Source: UBA7803 sp041686955 (GTDB lineage Bacteria > Pseudomonadota > Gammaproteobacteria > Pseudomonadales > Azotimanducaceae). Taken from it: a stretch of 60,562 nt of DNA. The DNA lies in contig JAWLCV010000018.1 in NCBI GenBank assembly GCA_041686955.1, positions 1-60,562 of the forward strand. Direction: 5' to 3'. Under the pieces are notes generated by a model. That model searched no databases. It saw only the letters and a list, made by a program, of their open reading frames with translations, and was not told where the DNA came from. Positions 41,164 through 50,203 of this stretch are shown one piece after another (position 1 is the first letter of the stretch; every line of letters begins with the position of its first letter). Position numbers and translations under genes: made by a program.

Positions 41164-43461
41164 TCAGCGGCTCGCCGCGCCGGGCTGCGGCCGGGTGCAG
41201 GCGGTTTCGATCACCTCGGGGTAATTCTGGCGATACGCGCTCCTGCACAGCTCGATGGAGGCGCGCGCCCGGCTGATGACGTACGCCTGAACGTCTGCGG
41301 CGTCCGTCTCGGAGAGCACGTGGCCGAAGGAGGCCATGCCCTTGCCCGTGTACGCCCCCTGCCGGACGATGGCGTCCCAGGAGTGGTGCACGTTGGCGTC
41401 GGAGTAGCGCAGGTCCGGCGTACCACCGCCGCTGCCCACCGCCCCGGGGCCGTGGCAGGTGGCGCAGTAGGTGTGGTAGAGCATCTCGCCATGGGCCGTC
41501 TGCTCCGCCGTCGCGTTCATCTCCGGTGGCTCGGGGATCTCCATGAAGGTCACCTCGGGCTCCGGCAATGCCGCACCCCCGCCCAGCTTGAAGGTGAGGA
41601 TCCGCCCTTCGGTGAGGACGTTGTCCTTGTGCCGTGGTACGCCCGACGCCAGTGCGAAGGCGCCGCCCCAGCCGGCTACCACGGTGACGTACTGCTCGCC
41701 GTCCACGCTGTAACTCACCGGCGCGGCGATGATGCCGACGTGGGTGGGAAACTCCCACACCAGCTCCCCGGTGTCCGCCGCGTAGGCGGCGAAGCGCCCG
41801 TCGGAGCGGCCCTGGAACACCAGGTTGCCCGCGGTGGTGAGGACCCCGCCGTTCCAGGAGGTGTCGTGCTGCACCTTCCACACTTCCTTCTGGGTCACGG
41901 GATCCCAGGCGGAAAGGTGCCCCTTGACCATACCCATGGCGGCGATGAGGTCGTCCGGGTTCTTCGGTGGAATCTGCTGGGCCAGATCCACACCGGTGTT
42001 CCATTCGCCGGGCTTGTACTGGAACGCGTTGTCCTGGGCGAAGCTGAAGGGGATGTCCAGGGCCGGGATGTAGACCAGGCCCGTGTTCCGGTTGTAGGCC
42101 ATGGGGTGCCAGTTGTGACCGCCGTAGGGCGCGGGACGTATCAGCCGCGCGTCGTTGGCGTAATGCGCCTCCGGGTTCTCCACCGGTCGGCCGGTTTCCG
42201 GGTCCACGTGGCTGGCCCAGGTGACCGGGACGTAGGCCTCCGCGGAGATGAACTCGCCGTTGGTGCGGTCGATGACGTAGAAGAAACCGTTCTTCGGCGC
42301 CTGCATGAGGACTTTGCGCTGAACCCCGTCGATGGTGAGGTCCGCCAGGATCATGTGCTGCACCGCCGTGTAGTCCCAGGTGTCCCCGGGCGTCGTCTGG
42401 TAGTGCCACACCATGCTGCCGTTGTCGGGATTGATGGCGACGATGGACGACAGGTAGAGGTTGTCGCCGCCCCCGGGTGAGCGGATGTAGCGGTTCCACG
42501 GCGAGCCGTTGCCGACGCCGATGTAGAGCAGATTCAGCTCCGGGTCGTAAGCCATGGAGTCCCAGACCGTGCCGCCGCCGCCCACTTCCCACCATTTACC
42601 GCCGCGCCAGGTGGCGGCGGCCTTCTCCAGATGGGGCCCCTCGAAGGGTTTGGAGGGATCGCCCGGCACGGTGTAGAAGCGCCAGGCCTCTTGACCGGTC
42701 TCGGCGTCGTAGGCAGTGATGTAGCCGCGCACGCCGTACTCGGCGCCGCCGTTGCCGATGATCACCTTGCCCTTCACGATCCGGGGCGCGCCGGTGATGG
42801 TGTAGGGGCGCTCCCGGTCGGTGGTCTGGACCTCCCACATCGGCTCCCCGGTGGCGGCGTCCAGGGCGATGAGCCGGCCGTCGATGGTGCCCACGTACAC
42901 CTTGCCCTTCCACAACGCCACGCCGCGGTTGACCACGTCGCAGCACGCGTACTTGCCCCATGCCCGCGGCACCTGCGGATCGTATTCCCACAAGAGCTCG
43001 CCAGTGCGGGCGTCGTGCGCCCAAACCACCGACCAGGAGCCGGTTGAGAACATGAAGCCGTCCACCACCAGCGGTGTGGCTTCCAGGCCGCGCGTGGTGC
43101 CGGTGTCCCAATACCAGGCGAGGCCGAGGTCGCTCACCGTGTCCCGGTTGATGGCGGTGAGGGGACTGAAACGCTCCTCCGCATAGGTGCGCCCGTGGGT
43201 GAGCCAGTTGCCGGGCTCGCCCTCGGCGCGATCGATGCGCGCACCATCGATGCTGGCGGTAGCCCGACGAATGGCTTCGGCCCGTTGGTCCACGGCCTCG
43301 GCCGCCCCCGTGTCGGTAGTGGTCACACCCGTGCCGGCCACCTCGGCGCCGACCGTCTCCGAGCCGCCGACCTCGGCGTCCCGCGAGCAACCGTAGGCCG
43401 CTGCCAGCAGGCAGAACGCGACCCCAATGGCCGCGGCGCGGCCTCCCCTCGATCGATCCAT
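41164..43461 (-). CDS. PQQ-dependent quinohemoprotein alcohol dehydrogenase (type II)
   Basis: A 765-residue periplasmic dehydrogenase. An N-terminal signal with a possible lipidation cysteine (LLAAAYGCS) and a low-complexity linker (about 25-60) precede the eight-bladed propeller. The adjacent-cysteine pair YACCDVV (about 172) and the catalytic-Asp motif GDTWDYTAVQHMILADL are those of PQQ alcohol dehydrogenases. The C-terminal cytochrome c domain has CATCHGPGAVG. Electrons would pass from PQQ to the heme and on to a cytochrome or azurin. No PQQ synthesis genes are in the window. The substrate alcohol cannot be read from the sequence. Confidence 0.93.
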   Translation of the reverse strand: MDRSRGGRAAAIGVAFCLLAAAYGCSRDAEVGGSETVGAEVAGTGVTTTDTGAAEAVDQRAEAIRRATASIDGARIDRAEGEPGNWLTHGRTYAEERFSPLTAINRDTVSDLGLAWYWDTGTTRGLEATPLVVDGFMFSTGSWSVVWAHDARTGELLWEYDPQVPRAWGKYACCDVVNRGVALWKGKVYVGTIDGRLIALDAATGEPMWEVQTTDRERPYTITGAPRIVKGKVIIGNGGAEYGVRGYITAYDAETGQEAWRFYTVPGDPSKPFEGPHLEKAAATWRGGKWWEVGGGGTVWDSMAYDPELNLLYIGVGNGSPWNRYIRSPGGGDNLYLSSIVAINPDNGSMVWHYQTTPGDTWDYTAVQHMILADLTIDGVQRKVLMQAPKNGFFYVIDRTNGEFISAEAYVPVTWASHVDPETGRPVENPEAHYANDARLIRPAPYGGHNWHPMAYNRNTGLVYIPALDIPFSFAQDNAFQYKPGEWNTGVDLAQQIPPKNPDDLIAAMGMVKGHLSAWDPVTQKEVWKVQHDTSWNGGVLTTAGNLVFQGRSDGRFAAYAADTGELVWEFPTHVGIIAAPVSYSVDGEQYVTVVAGWGGAFALASGVPRHKDNVLTEGRILTFKLGGGAALPEPEVTFMEIPEPPEMNATAEQTAHGEMLYHTYCATCHGPGAVGSGGGTPDLRYSDANVHHSWDAIVRQGAYTGKGMASFGHVLSETDAADVQAYVISRARASIELCRSAYRQNYPEVIETACTRPQPGAASR

Positions 43462-43625
43462 TCCCTCGCTCCCCTGTTTACTGCGATTCGATCGGAGTGT
43501 ACCAGAACGACCGAGCCCGCCGGGCGAGGCGGCGCGCGCCTCCGGGTAGCCGGGGTGAGACCCAGTTAACGCCCACTCCGCGCCACGGTGACCATACTTC
43601 CCGATGTCGTATGGGCCCCCGTCGT

Positions 43626-44294
43626 ATGGATCTTCGCTTTTCCCGATTCGAGATCGTCACGGCCACCGGAGCGCTGTTTCTCTGCCTGGTGTTCGTCTGC
43701 GTGTTCGTGGAGGCGGCCCCCCTGGAGAGCCGCATCGCGGCTGCCGCTGTGCAGGCCGCCGAGGACGACGGCCTGTTCTGGGTCGGTGTGACCGCCCGCG
43801 GCCGCCACGTCACTGTCACGGGCGCAGCGCTCGACGACGCGGCGCGAGCGCGCACCGCGGCGGCGGTGGCAGCGGTCCCCGGTGTCTCCGGCGTGGAGGA
43901 CCGCATAGCAGTGGTGGGTGCGGCCGGTGCCTGCCAGCGCGACGTCGACCGTCATCTGGAGGATCGTCCCGTTCGATTCAGGGCCGGCCAGGCCGAGCTC
44001 ACTCCCTCCGGCGTCGCGGCCCTGACGGCGGTGGCCGCCGTCATCCGGCGCTGTGGCGCCCGCTTCGAGGTGGCCAGCCACACGGACGCTTCAGGAGATG
44101 CGGCGGTGAACCTGAAGCTCACCGAGCGGCGTGCCCAGATGGTTGCACGCCACCTGGTGCGGGGCGGCGTGCCGGCGGAACGTTTGCGCGCCGTCGGCTA
44201 TGGTGAAACCCAACCGGTGGCGGACAACGCCACGGCAGCGGGCCGGGCCGAAAACCGTCGTCTGCAGTTACGCATTCTCGGAGATGACGCGTGA
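43626..44294 (+). CDS. BON-OmpA envelope protein
   Basis: A 222-residue protein with one N-terminal membrane helix (IVTATGALFLCLVFVCVFV), a BON-like domain (about 30-100, VGVTARGRHVTVTGAALDDA) and a C-terminal OmpA peptidoglycan-binding domain (VRFRAGQAELTPSG, FEVASHTDASGDAAVN, LTERRAQMVARHLV, YGETQPVADN). It probably links the inner membrane to peptidoglycan or samples periplasmic lipid. The ATG at 43626 is preferred; an ATG at 43611 is in frame. The next gene overlaps its stop by 4 bp. The 164 bp upstream show no clear promoter. Confidence 0.85.
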   Translation: MDLRFSRFEIVTATGALFLCLVFVCVFVEAAPLESRIAAAAVQAAEDDGLFWVGVTARGRHVTVTGAALDDAARARTAAAVAAVPGVSGVEDRIAVVGAAGACQRDVDRHLEDRPVRFRAGQAELTPSGVAALTAVAAVIRRCGARFEVASHTDASGDAAVNLKLTERRAQMVARHLVRGGVPAERLRAVGYGETQPVADNATAAGRAENRRLQLRILGDDA

Positions 44295-44863
44295 TTCATC
44301 TGATCCTGGAGATTTTCGTCTACCTGGCGCTGGCCCTGGGGCTCGGCGCCGCTGCCGGGTGGTCGTGGCGCAATCTGGACGCCGCCCGCCGGGAGGAGGA
44401 TCTGCAGCAGTCCCTGGCGGACGCGCGGGAAACACTCGCCCGGATGGCCCCGGACCTGGGTGACCGGGAGGCGGAGGTGGAGCAGCTGCGCCGCGAACTG
44501 GAGGCTCGGGAGCACGAGACGCTTCGCCAGGCGGATGCCCTGGCGCAGCAGGAGCGGCGTCTGGCCGAACTCGAGGCCGGGCGGGCGGAGCTCGACGAGC
44601 GGCTGCAGAGCGCGACCGACGCCGCAGCCGGCGGTGAGGCGACCCGGCAGGCGCTGGAAGCGGCCCTGGCGGAGGTCCGCGAGGAGCTGGACCAGGTACG
44701 GCGGGACCGGGTCGCGGAGCAGCGCCGGGTGGACGAGCTCATCCGGGAACGGGAGCTGCAGAACCAGGCGCTCAGGGCTCTGGAGCAGCAGCTCGAGTTG
44801 GCCCGGGAGCAATCCGCAAGCCAGTCGGCTGGCCGGCCGGCCAGCCGGGCCGCCAACGGTTGA
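44291..44863 (+). CDS. membrane-anchored coiled-coil protein, unrecognised
   Basis: A 190-residue protein with one N-terminal membrane helix (LILEIFVYLALALGLGAAAG) followed by a long, heptad-like, highly charged helix (about 30-175, rich in Glu, Arg, Ala, Leu and Gln). I do not recognise a family. The GTG start overlaps the OmpA-like stop (GTGA), so the two are probably co-translated and may act together in the envelope. Confidence 0.75.
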   Translation: MIHLILEIFVYLALALGLGAAAGWSWRNLDAARREEDLQQSLADARETLARMAPDLGDREAEVEQLRRELEAREHETLRQADALAQQERRLAELEAGRAELDERLQSATDAAAGGEATRQALEAALAEVREELDQVRRDRVAEQRRVDELIRERELQNQALRALEQQLELAREQSASQSAGRPASRAANG

Positions 44864-44880
44864 GCGCGTGGAAACGGCGG

Positions 44881-45096
44881 TCAGAGCAGCCGCCGCACCA
44901 GGTGAAGCAGCAGGGACAGCGCCACGGAAATGATCACCATGGAAGTAATGGGGAAATAGAAGGACGCGTTCGGCCGTTCGATGCGGATGTCCCCGGGCAG
45001 CCGCCCGAACCAGGAGAGCACCCCGGTCTGCACCAATAGGCCGATCAGGATCAGCGCGATCCCAGCGATCACCAGCCATCGTCCCAGGTCACCCAT
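44881..45096 (-). CDS. DUF2905-family small membrane protein
   Basis: A 71-residue protein with two membrane helices (LVIAGIALILIGLLVQ; FPITSMVIISVALSLLLHL) and the family motif GRLPGDIRIERPNASFYFP between them. DUF2905 proteins are widespread and uncharacterised. It converges with the coiled-coil gene and follows the MFS gene on the same strand. Confidence 0.88.
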   Translation of the reverse strand: MGDLGRWLVIAGIALILIGLLVQTGVLSWFGRLPGDIRIERPNASFYFPITSMVIISVALSLLLHLVRRLL

Positions 45097-45129
45097 AAAC
45101 GCCCCTTCCTCGTTCCGTTCTCTTGCGGC

Positions 45130-46464
45130 TCATCGACCCGGCGCGCGCCGGGAGGTTCCCGCCGGGGCCCGCGCTGCCGCGCCCCGCTCTGCCGTGGCCG
45201 GCATGGCCGTACCAGCCCCGTCGGGCGTTTCGGCGCTCGCCGCCCGGCCGTCGAGCCGGCGGATCACCGGCTGGCGAAGGGCGACGTAGCCGATCATGGC
45301 CAGGTAGACGCCGCTGCCGAGCCACACCGCCGCAGCCGCTCCCAGGCGCTCCGCCAGTGCGCCCAGCAGCAGGCCGCCCAACGGCATGAGGCTGAAGCTC
45401 ATGGTGTGAATCCCCATGACCCGGCCGCGCAGCCGGTCGGGCACCGTGAGCTGCATGGTGGTCATGGAGCTGATCATGAAGGTGGAGGCGAACGCGGCGG
45501 CCACGAACGCCGCCAGCAGCGCAGGGAAGAACCATCCCGCGCTCGCCAGGGTGGCGAACACCATGGCAGCCAGCGCGGCCAGCCCGGCGCCGCCGAGCAT
45601 CAGCAGGCCCAGATGCCGGTGGCGCTGCAGCCCGCCCACCACCAGCGTCCCGGTCACCGATCCCACCCCGCCGGCGGAAAGCAGATAACCGAATCCGGTC
45701 TCGCCGGATTCCAGCAGGGCGGCGAACACGGGCATGATCTGATTGAACGACTGCGAGAAGAACATGCCGACGAACGTGGTCAGGATCAGCCAGCGGAACA
45801 GAGGAGCGCGAGCGATGAAGGATACCCCCTCGCGAACCTGCTCCCAGGCCGATCCGTGCGCCGTTGGTGCGCTTGTGATGGGAATGCTGGTGATCACCAG
45901 GAACATCACGAAGAAGCCGGCAGCGCTCAGCGCGAACACGAGCCAGGTATCCGTGGCAGCGATGAGCAACCCGCCCACGGCAGGAACGGCCATGCGGGTG
46001 GCCTGCCAGATCACGGAATTGAGTGCCACCGCGCTCATGAAGGCGGGGCGGTCGACCAGCCTGGGATACAGGGATACCCGAACCGGCCAGTCGAGCCCCG
46101 TGACGAGCGAGAACACGGCTGCCACGGCGAGCACGTGCCACACCGCCACCCGGCCGCTCAGATCGAGCCAGGCAAGCAGTGCCAGCAGCGAGGTGGTGAA
46201 CAGCGACGTGCACATGAGCACCCGGCGCTTGTCGAAGCGGTCGGCCACCACGCCGCCGGCCAGCGTCATGAGGATGTTCGGCACCGCCGCGGCGGCACCC
46301 AGCACGCCGAGCTGCAGCGCCGAGCCCGACAGCTCGAAGATGAGCCAGCCCTGACCCAGGGTAATGAGCTGAGTGGCGCCTACGGAGGCGAACGAAGCCA
46401 GCCAGTAACGCCGGAACAGCGGGAAAGCCAGCGCCGGATACCGCTCCAGTAGGAAATTCACCAT
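45130..46464 (-). CDS. MFS transporter (MFS_3/EntS-like)
   Basis: A 444-residue twelve-helix transporter. It has the MFS loop motif GGVVADRFDKRRVLM after helix 2, and LRGRVMGIHTMSF in the second half, typical of the EntS-like exporter branch. The substrate is unknown. The ATG at 46464 has a GGAGGG site 5-6 bp upstream. It is divergent from the COG0212 operon across a 60-bp gap filled by a 31-bp inverted repeat. The C-terminal tail after the last helix is long and Ala/Arg-rich. Confidence 0.85.
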   Translation of the reverse strand: MVNFLLERYPALAFPLFRRYWLASFASVGATQLITLGQGWLIFELSGSALQLGVLGAAAAVPNILMTLAGGVVADRFDKRRVLMCTSLFTTSLLALLAWLDLSGRVAVWHVLAVAAVFSLVTGLDWPVRVSLYPRLVDRPAFMSAVALNSVIWQATRMAVPAVGGLLIAATDTWLVFALSAAGFFVMFLVITSIPITSAPTAHGSAWEQVREGVSFIARAPLFRWLILTTFVGMFFSQSFNQIMPVFAALLESGETGFGYLLSAGGVGSVTGTLVVGGLQRHRHLGLLMLGGAGLAALAAMVFATLASAGWFFPALLAAFVAAAFASTFMISSMTTMQLTVPDRLRGRVMGIHTMSFSLMPLGGLLLGALAERLGAAAAVWLGSGVYLAMIGYVALRQPVIRRLDGRAASAETPDGAGTAMPATAERGAAARAPAGTSRRAPGR

Positions 46465-46484
46465 CAACCCTCCGAGCAGCGGGA

Positions 46485-46515
46485 GTGTACTGATTCCCCG
46501 CGGCAATCAGTACAC
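46485..46515. promoter_or_regulatory. 31-bp perfect inverted repeat between divergent genes
   Basis: GTGTACTGATT (46485-46495) and AATCAGTACAC (46505-46515) form 11-bp perfect arms with a 9-bp spacer. Each arm contains a TACACT (46511-46516 rightward; its mirror leftward) that could be the -10 box of the gene on that side. The arrangement suggests a shared operator and back-to-back promoters; the rightward transcript would have almost no leader. Confidence 0.6.
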
Positions 46516-46524
46516 TGTCGAACC

Positions 46525-47271
46525 ATGGATCGGCGATTCGACAGCAAGGCGGCTGCGCGCGCGTGGGCCTGGGACGCCCTGGCGGACCAGGGGGAAGCAC
46601 GCTTTCCGTTTCCGCCGCACGGGCGCATCCCCAACTTCGCCGGAGCCGAGCGGGCCGCCGACCGGTTGTTTCAGGAGCCGGTGATTCGCGACGCCCGGGT
46701 CATCAAGGTGAATCCGGATTCACCTCAACGCCACGTGCGCGAGAAGGCCCTGCTGTGCGGCATGCGCGTCTACGTGCCCACGCCGCGGCTGAAGGGCGGC
46801 TTCAATCTGCTGGACCCGGAGCGCATCCCGCCGGAGCGCTTCGCTGCCGCCGCGAGCCTAGGCACCATGGCGGAGTGGTCGGTCCACGTGGCGCTCCGGG
46901 ACATGCCGCAGCTCGACGCCATCGTCACCGGGTGTGTGGCGGTCACCCCGGGGGGCAAGCGGGCGGGCAAGGGGGAAGGCTACAGCGACCTCGAGTACGC
47001 CATCCTCCGGGAGCTGGGCCTGGAACCGGTGCCCGTGGTCACCACCGTCCACGATTTTCAGGTGGTGGAGAACTTTCCCATCGAGAGCAACGACATTCCG
47101 CTGTCGCTGATCTGCACCCCGACCCGGACCATCCGGGTCCGCCGCCCGCCCGAGCCGCCTCGGGGAATCGACTGGGCACGGCTCGGCGAGGACGACCTGA
47201 AGGCCATGCCCATCCTTGAGGATCTGCGGCGGCTCGAACGCCCACGGTCGGGCGGCGGGCCGCCGCCGTGA
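46525..47271 (+). CDS. 5-formyltetrahydrofolate cyclo-ligase family protein (COG0212)
   Basis: A 248-residue protein of the MTHFS-like fold. The diagnostic loop is TPGGKRAGKGEGYSDLEYAI, corresponding to the ATP/folate loop of cyclo-ligases but with Ser-Asp-Leu-Glu, as in the MTHFS-domain (MTHFSD-like) branch rather than classical FAU1-type enzymes. Folate salvage is the family activity, though this branch is poorly characterised. Its stop overlaps the GTG start of the phosphatase gene. Confidence 0.82.
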   Translation: MDRRFDSKAAARAWAWDALADQGEARFPFPPHGRIPNFAGAERAADRLFQEPVIRDARVIKVNPDSPQRHVREKALLCGMRVYVPTPRLKGGFNLLDPERIPPERFAAAASLGTMAEWSVHVALRDMPQLDAIVTGCVAVTPGGKRAGKGEGYSDLEYAILRELGLEPVPVVTTVHDFQVVENFPIESNDIPLSLICTPTRTIRVRRPPEPPRGIDWARLGEDDLKAMPILEDLRRLERPRSGGGPPP

Positions 47272-48554
47272 AGGCGCCGCGACACCCCGTGATCGCTCGG
47301 CTGGCGGGCGGCCTGCTGGCGGGCACCCTGATGGCGGGCGTCCTGCTGGCGGCGGTGCCATCCGTCCGGGCAGCCTCTGCCGAAGCGCCCATCGTCGTGC
47401 TGCTGTCCTGGGACGGCGTGCGCCACGACTACCCGGACCTGGTGGAGCTGCCGGCACTGGCGCGAATGGCTCGAGAGGGGGTTCGCGCAGGCCGGCTGGT
47501 GCCCGTGTTCCCGTCCAATACGTTTCCCGGACACGTGTCCCTGGCCACGGGCACCCACCCGGATCGCCACGGCATCGTCGACAACGTGTTCCTCGACCGC
47601 GAGCGGGGCCGCTACCGCTACAGCGCCGACGCCGATTGGATCGAGGCGGAGCCTTTGTGGATCGCCGCGGAGCGTCAGGGCGTGCCCACCGCCACCTACT
47701 TCTGGGTCGGATCGGAATCCGACTGGCGCGGCCAGGGCACGCGTTACCGGGTGGCACCGTTCGACGGAGGCCGTCCCGAGGCAGAGAAAGTGGACCAGAT
47801 ACTCGAGTGGCTGGCGCTGCCGGAGGCGGATCGCCCGCGCCTGATCATGAGCTACTGGGCCGGAGCGGACTCGCCCGGCCACGACCACGGGCCGGGCGCC
47901 GGCCGGGTGCTGCAGCAGCTCCGGGACCAGGATGCAGAGCTCGACCGCTTGCTCGCGGGCATGGACGACCTGGGGCTGTGGCGGCGCGCCACGGTGCTGG
48001 TGGTGAGCGATCACGGCATGACGGAGGTGGGCCGGTTCCTGGATCTGCAGGGCACGCTGGCGGCCGCCGGCATCCGCGCCGAGGTCACCGGCAGCGCGGT
48101 GGCTCAGGTCTATCTCGACGACCCGGGGCGTGCCGAAGCCGCCATGGAAGCGCTCGCGGACCTGAAACCGGCCCGCATTCACCGACGCCAGGACCTGCCC
48201 GAGGGCCTGCGATTGCTCCACCCCACGCGCACAGGTGATCTGGTTGCGGTCACCGAGCCGCCGTACACCTTCTCGCGGCCGCGGGGGCTGGCCGGCCGGC
48301 TGGCCACCTGGTTGGGCATCAGCTACGGCGGACACGGTTACGACCCGCGCCATCCGGACATGGCCGGGATCTTCCTGGCGCTGGGACGCGGCGTCCCGCC
48401 GGATCTCCTGCTTTCCGAGGTCCAGCAGATCGACGTAGCCGCCACGGTGGCCCGCCTGCTGGGCATTGCGCCGCCGCGCCATTCCGAGGGGCGGCCCGTG
48501 CGGGGGATCGGCGAGCAACTGGTAACTGGGGATGCCCAGACGGCGGGGAGGTGA
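47268..48554 (+). CDS. alkaline phosphatase superfamily, nucleotide pyrophosphatase/phosphodiesterase-like
   Basis: A 428-residue exported enzyme. The signal peptide (LAGGLLAGTLMAGVLLAAV) is followed by metal and nucleophile motifs of the NPP family: LLSWDGVRHDY (Asp), FPSNTFPGHVSLATGTHPDRH (Thr nucleophile), ADSPGHDHGP (Asp, His), VVSDHGMTE (Asp, His) and YGGHGYDP (His). It probably cleaves a phosphodiester in the periplasm; a nucleotide or a lipid head group is possible. The GTG start overlaps the upstream stop. Confidence 0.88.
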   Translation: MKAPRHPVIARLAGGLLAGTLMAGVLLAAVPSVRAASAEAPIVVLLSWDGVRHDYPDLVELPALARMAREGVRAGRLVPVFPSNTFPGHVSLATGTHPDRHGIVDNVFLDRERGRYRYSADADWIEAEPLWIAAERQGVPTATYFWVGSESDWRGQGTRYRVAPFDGGRPEAEKVDQILEWLALPEADRPRLIMSYWAGADSPGHDHGPGAGRVLQQLRDQDAELDRLLAGMDDLGLWRRATVLVVSDHGMTEVGRFLDLQGTLAAAGIRAEVTGSAVAQVYLDDPGRAEAAMEALADLKPARIHRRQDLPEGLRLLHPTRTGDLVAVTEPPYTFSRPRGLAGRLATWLGISYGGHGYDPRHPDMAGIFLALGRGVPPDLLLSEVQQIDVAATVARLLGIAPPRHSEGRPVRGIGEQLVTGDAQTAGR

Positions 48555-48557
48555 GAC

Positions 48558-50165
48558 ATGGCCAAATGGCAGCAGCCGCGGAGCTTCTGGACCTGGGGTT
48601 ATCGCTCTGACGAGCCTACCCACGCGGACCGGCAGCGGGCGGCGGAGCGCCTGTCGAAACGGCTCGGCCGGCCGCTGACGCCGCCCCCCGTTCCCCGCCT
48701 GCAGGACATCGAGCTGCGGCCGCCGCGTCTGGCGGTGCCGGGTGAGCTCGAGGGCTGGGTCAGCACGCGCCACGACGAGCGGGTGCTGCACACCTACGGC
48801 GGCCACCCGCTGGAGCTGCTGGCGGCGCTGCGGGGTCAGTTTCCCAGCCCGCCCGACGCTGTGGCCCATCCCCGCACGGATGAGGAGCTCGAAGCGACGC
48901 TCGCCTGGTGCGACGCCCGCGGCTATGCGGCCATTCCCTACGGCGGCGGCACCACGGTGGTGTGGGGGGTCAGCGTGCCGGAGCATGCCCCGGCGGCGGT
49001 GACCATCGACATGGATCACTTCCACCGGGTTCTGGAGATCGACGACGTCTCCAGGGCCGCCCGCATTCAGGCCGGGGTGCTCGGCCCGGACCTGGAGGAC
49101 GTGCTGCGGCCTCGCGGGCTGACCTTGCGGCACTTTCCGCAGAGCTTTCCCTGGTCCACGGTCGGGGGCTGGGTCGCCACCCGTTCCGGGGGCCATTACG
49201 CCACCAATCACACCCACATCGACGATTTCGTCGAGAGCATCCGCATGCTGAGTCCGGCGGGGTGGTGGGAGTCGCGGCGGCTGCCCGGCAGCGGTGCAGG
49301 TCCGAGTCCCGACCGCATGCTGATGGGGTCCGAAGGCATTCTGGGCATCATCACCGAGTGCTGGCTGCGGCTCCAGGAGCGGCCGCGATTCCGCGCATCG
49401 GCGGGCGTCGTTTTCCGGGACTGGGCGGCCGGGGCGGATGCGGCCCGGCAGATCGTCCAGGCCAAGCTCTGGCCGGCCAATCTGCGCCTCCTGGATCCGG
49501 CGGAGGCAGCCGAGAGCGCGGGTCTCGATGGCGGCAAGGCTTTGCTCATCGTCGGCTTCGAGTCGTCCCGAATACCACAGGGACCGTTCATCCGCGAGGC
49601 GGTCGCCATCGCCAGGGAAGCGGGCGGTGAGGTCGAGGACGATGCCATCCGAATCGTGGACGGCGGCAGCGAGGCCGCCGGCCGGGGCGGCGCGGTGGGC
49701 GCCTGGCGTGAGTCGTTCATCGGGGTGAACGCCGGGCTGGTGAACGGTCTGGGCCTGCTCACCGACACCTTCGAGACCGCGGTCACCTGGGACCGCTGGC
49801 CGGCCTTCGATGCCAGCGTCCGGCAACGCGTGGGCCGGGTGCTGCGCGAGGTGCTCGGCGGCGGCGTGCACCTGTCCTGCCGATTCACTCACGTGTACCC
49901 GGACGGACCGGCTCCCTACTACACCTTCGCCGGACCCGCTGCGCTGGGAGCGGAGGCGGAGCAATGGCGGGTCATCAAGGAGGAGGCCATGAAGGCCGTG
50001 GTGGAGGCCGGCGGCACCGTCACCCACCACCATGCGGTGGGCCGCATGCACAAGCCCGGCTGGCGGGCCCAGCGCCCGGAGCTGTTCGAGGCGGCTCTGG
50101 GTGCCGTGAAGCGACGGCTGGATCCCAATGGCGTCTTGAATCCGGGGGTGATCATCGGTCCCTGA
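48558..50165 (+). CDS. FAD-binding oxidase of the alkyldihydroxyacetonephosphate synthase (AGPS) family
   Basis: A 535-residue protein with a PCMH-type FAD domain (AIPYGGGTTVVWG, about 130; SEGILGIITECWL, about 258) and the AGPS C-terminal domain ending HHHAVGRMHKPGW and LDPNGVLNPGVI. The N-terminal FWTWGYRSDE is also family-like. AGPS makes the ether bond of ether lipids in eukaryotes; many bacterial members act on other substrates, so ether-lipid synthesis is only a possibility. A GGGGAGG site precedes the ATG, 3 bp after the phosphatase gene. Confidence 0.85.
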   Translation: MAKWQQPRSFWTWGYRSDEPTHADRQRAAERLSKRLGRPLTPPPVPRLQDIELRPPRLAVPGELEGWVSTRHDERVLHTYGGHPLELLAALRGQFPSPPDAVAHPRTDEELEATLAWCDARGYAAIPYGGGTTVVWGVSVPEHAPAAVTIDMDHFHRVLEIDDVSRAARIQAGVLGPDLEDVLRPRGLTLRHFPQSFPWSTVGGWVATRSGGHYATNHTHIDDFVESIRMLSPAGWWESRRLPGSGAGPSPDRMLMGSEGILGIITECWLRLQERPRFRASAGVVFRDWAAGADAARQIVQAKLWPANLRLLDPAEAAESAGLDGGKALLIVGFESSRIPQGPFIREAVAIAREAGGEVEDDAIRIVDGGSEAAGRGGAVGAWRESFIGVNAGLVNGLGLLTDTFETAVTWDRWPAFDASVRQRVGRVLREVLGGGVHLSCRFTHVYPDGPAPYYTFAGPAALGAEAEQWRVIKEEAMKAVVEAGGTVTHHHAVGRMHKPGWRAQRPELFEAALGAVKRRLDPNGVLNPGVIIGP

Positions 50166-50203
50166 GGGCGCGCCACCAACCCCGCGCCTGGCGGATGCGT
50201 TCG

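Noticed and set aside
47058..50051. A 997-codon open frame on the minus strand opposite the phosphatase and AGPS-like genes
   Set aside because: Codon-bias shadow of two well-supported genes; low-complexity composition and no motifs.
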